From Symbiodinium natans (taxonomy: Eukaryota > Sar > Dinophyceae > Suessiales > Symbiodiniaceae), in NCBI GenBank assembly GCA_905221605.1, contig CAJNDS010000167.1, positions 90,001-154,000 on the forward strand: a stretch of 64,000 bases of DNA, in the 5' to 3' direction. The number at the start of each line of letters is the position of its first letter. The stretch's first letter is position 1. The notes below the pieces were generated by a model. It was not told the DNA's origin. It searched no databases and saw nothing but the letters and a program-made list of their open reading frames with translations. The position numbers and the translations under genes were made by a program. Shown here piece by piece: positions 1-8,804 of the stretch.

Positions 1-35
1 ACCCTGAACCCGAAAACCTGAAACCCCCAATCGGC

Positions 36-1120
36 CTCGAGATCCAGGCTGCATAGCCTGCCGCGAAGAGCTTGTAGAAGCTGTTGGTGTTCCTGGCCAC
101 AAGGGTTTAGTCATAAGGGCTTAGGGCCTAGGGTTTAGGGTTTAAGGGTCCGGGCCACAAGGGTTTAGATAGTCATAAGGTCTCAGGGCAAGGTCGTATG
201 CTGCTTAGGGATTGCTGGAGACTTACCAGGACCCCCATTGACACATAAGCCCTTGACTCTAAACTCTTTTAGCACATGCTGCTTCAGTCTTAGGGTAGTG
301 ACATCATCCCTAATCCCTACTGCCTAACCCTAAACCCTAAACCCTTCTAGCACCTGCTGCTTCAGTGCAAGGCGCTGGTACGTCACCATCCCGTCTCCAG
401 ACAGCACCTCGCCCAAGAGGAAGTAAATGGAGAGCAGCAGTGTCGCCAGCATCACCTGTCTCATCGAAGTATCCCGAAACCCTAAACCCCAAACCCTAAA
501 CCCGGAACCCTAAACCCTAGACCTTAAACCATAAAGCCTCCACCCTAAACCCTATACCGGAACCCATGCGCCCTATAAACCCTGGAGTTAAACTCCCCCC
601 CTCCCCCCAACAAATAAACTCCTCCCCTCCAGCCCAGAAGAACTGCACCTTAGGAACCCAGGCTGTTGACCCTAAACCCTAAACCCTAAACCCTAAACCC
701 TAAACCCTAAACCCTAAACCCTAAACCCTAAACCCTAAACCCTAAACCCTAAACCCTAAACCCTAAACCGGGTGGTCTCGCCTATGTGTCTGCTTTAGGC
801 CAGGGCGCCAGGGCCAGACTAACAATGGCCGTGGGGTACGGCGCCACCCGCAAGAGCATAAGGTAGACATAGCTGAGGAAGACCTGGATGCTGCAACATG
901 AAAGGGTCTAGGGTTTAGGGTTTAGGGTTTAGGGTTTAGGGTTCAGGGTTCAGGCTTCAGGGTTCAGTGATGCTGGAACATAAACTAAAACAATATATGG
1001 GGGGGTTCCCGAAAACACTTNNNNNNNNNNNNNNNNNNNNNNNNNNNNNNNNNNNNNNNNNNNNNNNNNNNNNNNNNNNNNNNNNNNNNNNNNNNNNNNN
1101 NNNNNNNNNNNNNNNNNNNN

Positions 1121-1156
<36 letters not shown>

Positions 1157-4100
1157 CAAGTAGAAGTTCCTTGCGAGCTGCCACCATTTGCATTGGCTTC
1201 CAGGCTTCGAGAAAGACGCATAATCGCATACTCTCCAAAACTTAAGCCTGAACCTTTTAAGCTTTAACCTCTGGTTTTTTAAGCCCTAAACCTGGCTTTG
1301 CGCTTCTGTTAGCCCTAAACCCCTACCGCCCAAGCCCGAAGCCCTATTTTCTTAAGTCCTAAACCCCCCCCCCAATCCATGTTTGCTTAAGGCTTGCTCT
1401 GGTGGCTTGCGACATTGCGCAAATTTCACTACAGAAGTTGAGGGACTTTACGCAAAATCTTGGCAACAGCGGCAAGAACGGGAAGGAACAGGCGGGAACA
1501 TGGCGAGAACAGGGAACAGGGCGGGGACAGTGGACCTGGATGAGGCTATATACTCCAGACACGTTTGTTTCTGGGAGCAGTTTATGGGCCTAAAACTCTT
1601 AAGCTGCGGGCCTGGAGTTTCTGGGAGCAGCTTAAGGGCCCCAAACCCTTGAGCTGCGGGCTTAAAGTTTCTGGGAGCAGTTTAAGGGCCTAAAAAACTT
1701 GAGCTGCGTGCTTGGAGTTTTGGGAGCAGTTCAAGGGCCTAAAACTTTTAAGCTGCGGGCTTAAAGTTTCTGGGAGCAGTTTAGGGGCCCAAAAAACTTG
1801 AGCTGCGGGCTTGGAGTTTCTGGGAGCAGTTTAAGGGCCTACAACTCTCTTAAGCTGCGGGCTTGGAGTTTCTGGGAGCAGTTTAAGGGTCTCAAACTCT
1901 TAAGCTGCGGGCTTGGAGTTTCTGGGAGCAGTTTAAGAGCTCAAAACTCTTCTGCTGCGGGCTTGGAGTTTCTGGGGAGCAGTTTGAGGGCCTAAAGCTC
2001 TTAAGCTGCGGGCTTGGAGTTTCTGGGAGCAGTTTAAGGGTCTCAAACTTTTAAGCTGCGGGCTTGGAGTTTCTGGGAGCAGTTTAAGAGCTCAAAACTC
2101 TTCTGCTGCGGGCTTGGAGTTTCTGGGGAGCAGCTTAAGGGCCCCAAACTCTTAAGCTGCGGGCTTGGAGTTTCTGGGAGCAGTTTAAAGGCTCAAAGAT
2201 GAAAGTCTTTAGCCGATTTTAGTCGCAGGCTTGGAGGCCCTGGGAGCAGCATTGGGCGCATTTTAAGTCTCTAATTAAGGCTTGAAAGATCGGAAGTTGG
2301 AGGGGCTCGGAAGCCCACCCAAAAAGGCTTACAAATTCAGGGTTGATTTGGGCAGCATTGCGATACGTGGCAAGTCCCGTTATTTTTTCCTTATTCACAA
2401 GTTGCTTTCTCCAGGCCTTGCGAACGGCTATTGAGGTTTAAAAAGTCTTAAACAATTTTGGGTTTATGGCAGGGCCAAAAATCTGGAGTCAGTGCGTGGG
2501 TTTGAAGCGTGGACCAAAAACAAAACAGCTGCTCGATCTTGCTGCGTGCACGAGTTTGCTACCGTACAAAGTGTCCTAAATCACTTAGCTAAGTATGCTA
2601 TTTGACTTGGCTATGTTCAACTTAGCTCGCTTGCATATCTTCTACAAGTGCGACTTAGCGAACCCAAATAACCGTTCTATTTTGTTAGTATGTTCTGTAA
2701 ACACATGCTAACAAGCCCGCCCTGTCAAGTAACCTCGGGAGGTGCCAAGTCTCGAGCGTTTTGAGGGCATAGGCGTCGCTGAAGAATCTTCACTTTGCTT
2801 AAGTCACAGGATGCGAGGCTCACGCTCTCCTGGTTGTACAGGTTGGCGCGCTGGTTGAGCTCCTGCAGGGCGGATTCCTCGGTGACATTGTCCGGACAGT
2901 TCCCGTACAACAAGACCCGTCTAGAGACGTCGGAGAGGATCCACTTCTGAACTGCAGTCAGAGGGAGCCCAGGAAAAATGGCTTTGTCGTTTCTGGCAGC
3001 GGCGAGTGTGTTCAAAGACCGCAGGCTGCAGTCTACCCGCCGAAGCTGCTCATTGCGTTCTGACCCTTGGCTGCAAAAGTGAGGAGGTAGCCGAGGGAGA
3101 GGAAAAGGGTCTCCATGCCGTCGTCGAAGAGAAGGCGACCGGATACTGAATTCGTGCCATGCATCTGCCTTGGAGTCGGGGCGCCAGGACATGTCCCAGG
3201 CAGCAGCACCCCGAGATGTCTCTCTTACTTGCCGTCCCGGCCACCCGAGCCGGCGGCCGTCGGATCTTCACCTCCCTTGCCTTTCTTCTTCTTTTTCTTC
3301 TTTCTTGTCCCGGCAGCGGAGCTCCCATCTTCAGAAGACGAGTCGCCGCCCTGGCCTTTGCCGCCTCGTCCTGCCCGAAGCTGGCGCCTCTCCTGGTTGA
3401 AGAGCCGCTCCTGCTTCCAGATGGAGGCCCTCTCCTTAAGGCGGTTGCTGACCCACTCGGAGAACTTCGAAGTGCTGGCCCTTCCATCTGGAAGTTGGGC
3501 GGTGCCGCTGACGATGTCCAAGCCGGAGAAGTCAGGCTGGTGAGGGTTCCGCTCGACCGCGAGCTCAACTTGGATGAGCCAGCGCACCATGTGCTCCCCG
3601 CTCGCTAAGACCGAAGTGTCCACCTGGTCAAAGGAGTGCATCAGGCGAAGAGCTTCGCAGAGTGAGCGGTGTATGTGCGCTGCGCTTGACTTCTTGTTGA
3701 CGCCCGAGAGCCTGAGCCATTCTGAATGGTAGATGAGGAACTCCCCCGCGCTTGCTGCGACGGCCTCGTGGAGCTCCTTGGCCGCCCGGACCCCGCCGAT
3801 TGGGAACTCCTTGTCCTCGACATTCTTCATCAGGGCGACGGCCTCCTTCAAGTCCAGTCGCTTCTTCCCAGCAGCATCACGGTGGTCGCCGAGAAGTCTG
3901 ACATCCGAAAGGTCAAGGCCTCTCTTCTTGCGCCAGGTCTCGAGGTCGCGGGTCATAACCCGCTCCACGAAGAGTTCTTCACCTCCACGTATGATCACGC
4001 CCTTCAGGGTGAACGCCAAGCCTGTCGCCTCATTCCCAAGCAACCCGGCATCGACGGTGACACCAAAGTCTGGGTGGCCTGGCTCCGAGATAACCCACAC

Positions 4101-5961
4101 GAAGGCCTCGATGTTTCCCACCGCCCCCTCTCCAAGGATGGCGGCTCGGATCTGGGCCTCCCTCTTGAATCCGGCCAGAGCTGCCGCCCCAATCGGATCG
4201 TGCGCGTAGATCTCGGCTGCGATGTCCGCGGGATAAGGGGCGGACCTCTGCAAGATGCGATGTCGGAGGGCATTCAGATCATGTCTTTGTATCTCGTGGT
4301 CGGGAGTCAGGGTCAGCCAGATCCCTCCCTCAATACGATGCAAAAGTATCCTATGATGCCAGAAAAACCCTCCACCGTCTAAGGGGTAGTTGACCACGAT
4401 CTGTACCTCAGGGATATCAAGAGTCAGGTCCGCCATTTCTTGAGGTCCGAAGGCCGCGTTGGTCTGCCCCGACCAGTCGAACTCGGAGGAGACGAGGCGC
4501 CGTCACCCAGCCCGAGGCCACCTTGGAGGGCTTCGGGAGTTGGCGCTTTCAAGGGCAAGGGTTCTTCTCCAGAATCCTCAGGTGGTTCCGAAGCCGGCAG
4601 AGGTGAGGATGCTCGATGACGATTTGAACACGTCGAAGCCAGAAGCCAGACCAACAAGACCAAGTCGATCAACCCCGACAGCTTCAAAGCCCAGTCTCGA
4701 GACCAGACTTTCCACTCACAAGAAGAGGCCTCGGTCGTAAAGCCAGCGATGACTTCGCGGGCCTCTCGGATCTCCTCCCTCAAGCCAGCCACCTCTTTCA
4801 AGACGACTTGCGGGTGGGTGCGCTCTGAGACCCAGGACCAGCTCAGGCACAGAAGAGCAGCGGTTCGTAGGTGCATGTGTTGGGATGGGCTACCCTGAGA
4901 GACTTGAATCATCATGTTACAGCGGGCAATCTTGCCTACCGTCTGCCACAGGTTTATACACGTCAAGACTGTAAGTGCAAGAGGGTACCACTGGGCTACC
5001 AAGCCCCTCAACCCTAAACCCTAAACCCTAAATCCTGAACTTCGCAAGCGCGGCGGAGGTGTTGGGAAGTCTCGATATCAAGGCTGCGGGCTTCGGGTTT
5101 TGGGGGGTTTGGGATTTAGGTTCTAGGGTTTAGGGTTTATAGGGTTTAGGGTTTAGGGTTTGGGGATTGGGGTTTAGGGTTTGGGGGTTCAGGGCGTCCT
5201 CGTTGAAGTGCGGCACGCAGAACATGCCGGCAAACTCCCTGGTGCCTCGCGTTCATGCTTTCCCAAACCGTCTCAACCCTAAACCCTGAACCCTACACCC
5301 TAAACCCTATAAACCCTGTAAACCCTAAATATCTAAACCCTATGAACCCTATAAACCCTAAATATCCTCAACCCTAAACGTCAGACAAAGTTGCGGTAGG
5401 ACGCTTGCTTCACCGTGTTCTGGGTGATGGTGATGCGCTGCGAGACGAAAGGTTCTCTGCCGGAAGGCATCACCTGTCGAACCCTAAACCCTAAACCCTA
5501 AACCCTAAACCCTCCTAGGCGGGGATGGCTTCCCAACACCTTTAGCCTTCAAGCCTGTGTCCTTCTCAGGCGAATTCCGAAGCCCCTGAGCTGCAATTCC
5601 CAAACTCAGACCTCCGAGCTTTAGAGTTTATAGGGTTTAGGGTTTAAGGTTAGGGTTTAGGGTTTAGGGTTTAGGTTTAGGGTTTAGGGTTTAGGGTTTA
5701 GGGTTTAGGGTTTAGGGTTTAGGGTTTAGGGTTACCAGGGGGTTTGGGTTTCAGCTCGGTTGACAGTTGCCTGTGGAGCCGGAAAATCTCTGACTCCCCA
5801 ATGCCATAACTTCTTAGCTTGGCCGTTCAAGCCCTCTGAAAAATGTTCCTGAATACGACCCTCTTAACACCCAATAAGGTGACACAAAACATATCCCAAG
5901 GGCCACCCGAAATCCCTAAACCCTAAACCCTAAACCCGAAACCCTAAACCCTAAGCCCCAA

Positions 5962-6002
<41 letters not shown>

Positions 6003-8415
6003 CTCCCCCGCAAAAGTAAGAAGCCGCGGACCTTCACACTGGACTCTCCCAGGCAGGGCATCCACTCTGCGGTGCCCATGGGGCACCGGTCTACGCAAAT
6101 GGGATACTTGGTGTCCTCGGCGGCTGTGGCTGCAAGGGTTTATAGGGTTTAGACCCCAAACCCCAAACCCCAAACCCCAAACTCCAAACCCCAAACCCCA
6201 AACCCCAAACCCCTAAACCCTAAACCCTAAACCCTAAACCCTAAACCCTAAACTAAATTGTAGGGTTTCTGGGGTTTATGGGGCTGATTGGGTTTGCAGG
6301 GTTGGTATGGTGGATCGGGTTTATGGGGCTCCGGGGCTTGAAGGGTTAACGGGGTTGTGAAGGTTCTTTATCTAGGGTTTAGGGTTTAGGGTTTAGGGTT
6401 TAGGGTTTCGGGTTTAGGGTTTAACTCTCAACTTGTGTGGAGACCTAAACTCCCAAACCCCAAACACCCAACAAACCTTCGAAAAGCCTCTAGACCCGCG
6501 AAAACCCTAATCATCTCTTATAGAAAGCCAGACTAAAGCCTAAAGCAAACCCAACCTGGGGTTTGGGGTAAGTTAGGGCTTCGGGCTTAGGGCTAAACCC
6601 CCTAAACCCTAAACCCTAAGCCCTAAGCCCTAAACCCTAAACCCTAGACCCTAAACCCTAAACCCTAAACCCTAAACCCTTCACGTACCGACACTGTTCA
6701 TGGTTCAGTGTTCAGAGCGGTCGTCTCTAGGGCTCAGGACAAAGGGCGTCTTCTAGGGTTTAGGGCTTAGGGTTTAGGTTTAGGGTTTAGGGTTACCTGT
6801 ACATTGGTGTCCTTATAGTGAACAATCGGTACACCTACCAGGACGCAGCATCGGCCACAACACACCCGAGCCCCTAAACCCGTTCCCATAAACCCATGTC
6901 AACCAAACACCACAAGACCCCAAATCCTAAGAAAGCCCCGATAAACCCTAAATAAACCCAAGTCCCGTACACCCCCAAACCCTAAACCCTAAACCCTAAA
7001 CCCTAAACCCTAAACCCGAAAAGCAAAAACACGAGTTCGAGCGTCTAGCTTTTCGGGGTGGCCACTGTCGGTGAGTCGATCCCCTGCGGCGCACCAGTAG
7101 AGCAGTGGTCTGTCCTTAGGGGCTGAGGACAAAACAGGGGTTTAGGGTTTAGGGTTTAGGGTTTAGGGTTTGGGGTTTGGGGTTTGGGGTTTAGGGTTTA
7201 GGGTTTAGGGTCTAGGGTTCTGTATAACCGAAAGGGTTAAAGGCTACCAAAACCCAGTCCCTAAGTGTCCAAGACTGGCATGTCCACTCCGCACAAGTCC
7301 CCCTTGTAGTCGAGACCGTGCCTGGGCTTCGCTAGGGTTTAGGGTTTAGGGTGTTTGGTGTTTAGGGTTTAGGGTTAGGGGTTTAGGGTTTAGGGTTTAG
7401 GGTTTAGGGTTTAGGGTTTCGGGTTCGGGGTTTAGGGGCCTTTCGTCCCCCTGGCGCTCATAGGGCCTTAGGGAGTCCAATGCCCTGAAAGGCCTTGCTC
7501 CCCAACGACGGGATGCGTTAGTCTCCGTGGGTCGCCGTTGTGGAAGGCGTAGCCGCTGATGCAGAGCATACCGACCTTGGCATGTAGAATTTGGAGCTTT
7601 GGGGTCCATACGGTCATTTTTCTCAATTCTGGTCCCTTTAAGGGGTCCTTAAAGGCATCCCTCAATTCTGTTGGGGTACGCGAAAACGGAAACTGATATA
7701 GGGTTTATAGGCCATACACCCCCTAAACTCTAAGCCCCCCCCCCAACTTCGACCCCCTAACCCGAAACTCCCAAGCCCTAACCCTAAACCCTATAGACTC
7801 TGAACCCTACACCTCTGAAATCCGAAGCCCTAAGCCCTAGAAAGCCCCCGCAAGTGTTTTGAAGAACCCACGTCTGTCACTCAAACCCTAAACCCTAAAC
7901 CCTAAACCCTAAACCCTAAACCCTAAGCCCACGTCTGTAGCCGTGGCGCCATGTACCCAATGAAGATCACCAGGCAAGGCATGTCTGTGCACGTCCGCTG
8001 CGCCATCCCAGAGCCATCGAAAGGATGGTCCTGCTCAGAGGTTTCAGGGGTTTAGGGTTTAGGGTTTAGGGTTTAGGGTTTAGGGTATAGGGTTTAGGGC
8101 GTTTCGGGTTTAGGGTTTCGGCGGGAGGGGGTGGTCAAGGTTGCTTTGACTCCACGCCCGAAACCTCACCCTGAACCCTGAACCAACAACTTACGGGGTA
8201 AAAGGAGGGACCCCTAGAAGGGACCCCCAATCTTATTGCCCCATTTATAACCCCTATATATCTATGTACCTTAGCCAAGTAACCCCCAAATAACCCCCAA
8301 AAAAATCCCTCCTTTAGTCCCTGAACCAAAACCCCTGAACCCAAACCCGAGGGTCAGCACTGTCCTCATCGAAGTGTCTGGCATCATGGTTGCCCTCCTG
8401 TTTGGCATTCGCCAT
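36..8415 (-). CDS. Choline transporter-like protein (SLC44/CTL family), 3' end beyond window
   Basis: Multi-pass membrane protein of the SLC44 family, which moves choline or similar solutes across membranes. Exons in order: 8359-8415, 7950-8030, 7517-7575, 7270-7321, 7066-7114, 6038-6129, 5383-5473, 5191-5245, 5050-5083 (tentative), 1179-1232, 824-883, 358-455, 36-92. The start ATG gives MANAKQEGNHDARHF. Family landmarks follow in order: RTCTDMPCLVIFIGYM (conserved CTD-PC motif and first membrane segment), GYAFHNGDPRRLTHGLDYKG then DLCGVD, DRPLLYW, YPICVDRCP, MFCVPHF, and membrane segments VFLSYVYLMLLR and VMLATLLLSIYFLL. Phases agree across the proposed junctions. Donors are mostly GC or GA: AGT|GCTGAC, ATG|GCGCC, AC|GCATCC, TTG|GACACT. 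Exon 12 could instead end at 354 with a GT donor, which changes the frame of exon 13; I prefer 358 because it gives NTNSFYKLFAAGYAAWIS. Exon 6 could start 6 nt later. Family call is firm; exon 9 is weak. Confidence 0.86.
670..768. repeat. (CCCTAAA)n array
   Basis: Fourteen perfect heptamers in an SLC44-like intron. Confidence 0.98.
1021..1120. other. Assembly gap (100 N)
   Basis: One hundred N bases, flanked on the right by an (AC)n microsatellite at 1121-1154. The gap lies in an intron of the SLC44-like gene, next to the exon at 1179-1232. The round length suggests a placeholder of unknown true size. Confidence 0.99.
1121..1154. repeat. (AC)n microsatellite
   Basis: Seventeen AC units directly abutting the N gap, the likely cause of the assembly break. 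Confidence 0.95.
1566..2200. repeat. Minisatellite, ~52-bp unit, about 13 copies
   Basis: Tandem units share the core TTTCTGGGAGCAGTTTAAGG plus CTTAAGCTGCGGGCTTGGAG. A higher-order pattern of about three units recurs (compare 1889-1985 with 2040-2136). It lies in a large intron of the SLC44-like gene. Open frames across it (repeated GLEFLGSSLRA) follow from the unit length and are not taken as a gene. Confidence 0.92.
2201..2724. other. Intronic spacer without recognised features
   Basis: Unique, AT-richer sequence between the minisatellite and the retroelement remnant, inside the SLC44-like intron. I see no exon, array or inverted repeat. Confidence 0.6.
2725..5011 (-). pseudogene. Broken dinoflagellate retroelement reading frame, cut off before the reverse transcriptase core
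   Basis: Three overlapping minus-strand frames form one protein interrupted by frameshifts. 4424-5011 carries a coiled-coil-like stretch (VVLKEVAGLREEIREAREVI) and a hydrophobic helix (LIDLVLLVWLLAST). 3225-4436 carries the block GGFFWHHRILLHRIEGG, WLTLTPDHEIQRHDL, AHDPIGAAALAGFKREAQI and ends in a lysine-rich tail. 2725-3192 carries DPFPLPRLPP, LPLTAVQKWILSDVSRR and LQRRLCPQNARDLAPPEVT. I recall this domain order from many dinoflagellate genes that continue into a reverse transcriptase; that is memory, not a search. Here the frame stops at 2725 with no RT catalytic motif, so this is a 3'-truncated dead copy. The first ~40 bases of the 5' edge (4971-5008) match the end of the introner-type repeat. 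It lies in an SLC44-like intron, same orientation. Confidence 0.75.
3277..3312 (-). repeat. Lysine-codon run in the retroelement frame
   Basis: TTCTT-rich tract on the + strand encoding a lysine run on the minus strand near the end of the second retroelement frame; a likely slippage point close to the frame break. Confidence 0.5.
5963..5999. repeat. Poly-C tract
   Basis: Thirty-seven C bases in an SLC44-like intron; similar runs at 45265-45294, 27520, 35451 and 46930-46974. Confidence 0.97.
8205..8322. repeat. Short inverted-repeat element (family E), copy 1
   Basis: Shares about 120 bp, in opposite orientation, with 37804-37939, including GGGTTATTTnGGGGGT, a TATATAGG block and GGGTCCCTTCTAG. 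Copy 2 shows inverted ends GAGGGACCC...GGGTCCCTC; here only one end is clear. It lies in the intron just 5' of SLC44-like exon 2. Confidence 0.65.
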
Positions 8416-8453
8416 CGCTTTCCCGCCCCGAGATCCTCTTGAGATCCCAACCG

Positions 8454-8468
8454 CTGCGGCAGAAGAAG
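8454..8468 (-). promoter_or_regulatory. Candidate trans-splice acceptor for the SLC44-like gene
   Basis: A pyrimidine-rich run ends in CCGCAG about 38 nt upstream of the proposed ATG. Dinoflagellate mRNAs receive a spliced leader by trans-splicing at such sites. A second AG lies 14 nt closer to the ATG. The role is inferred from position only. Confidence 0.4.
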
Positions 8469-8486
8469 GTTTAGCTTTAGTTTAGG

Positions 8487-8632
8487 GTTTAGGGTTTAGG
8501 GTTTAGGGTTTAGGGTTTAGGGTTTAGGGTTTAGGGTTTAGGGTTTAGGGTTTAGGGTTTAGGGTTTAGGGTTTAGGGTTTAGGGTTTAGGGTTTAGGGT
8601 TTAGGGTTTAGGGTTTAGGGCTAGGGTTAAGG
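8487..8632. repeat. (TTTAGGG)n array
   Basis: About 20 near-perfect heptamers between the SLC44-like gene start and the FAHD gene. Confidence 0.98.
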
Positions 8633-8804
8633 GTTTCGGAGCTTTGGTGTAGGCTTGGGGCTGTAGGGAAGGGTTCCTGGGGCTTGAGCACTTGGGTCTT
8701 CGGGGGCCTTGGAGGATTTGCGGGTAAGGGCTGTGTCAGAGATTACTTGGGTTTAGGGTTTGAGGTTAAGGTTCAGCGTTTGAGGTTTAGGGATTGGGGT
8801 TGAC

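Noticed and set aside
1-1000. A chromosome end
   Set aside because: The arrays are internal, in both orientations, and lie between exons of one gene; no terminal array is present.
1798-1995. Frame with repeated GLEFLGSSLRA
   Set aside because: It follows from a ~52-bp tandem repeat, not from a gene.
3115-4382. Long plus-strand frames opposite the retroelement
   Set aside because: They are antisense shadows of the GC-rich minus-strand retroelement frame, which carries the recognisable motifs.
4971-5011. MRGLVAQWYPLALTV as the true start of the retroelement protein
   Set aside because: This edge matches the end of the family A repeat, so the apparent start is probably a junction rather than the native N-terminus.
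5916-6194. Open frames reading [13 protein letters not shown]
   Set aside because: Pure translation of TTTAGGG/TTTGGGG repeats; the same holds for many frames ending in LNPKP.
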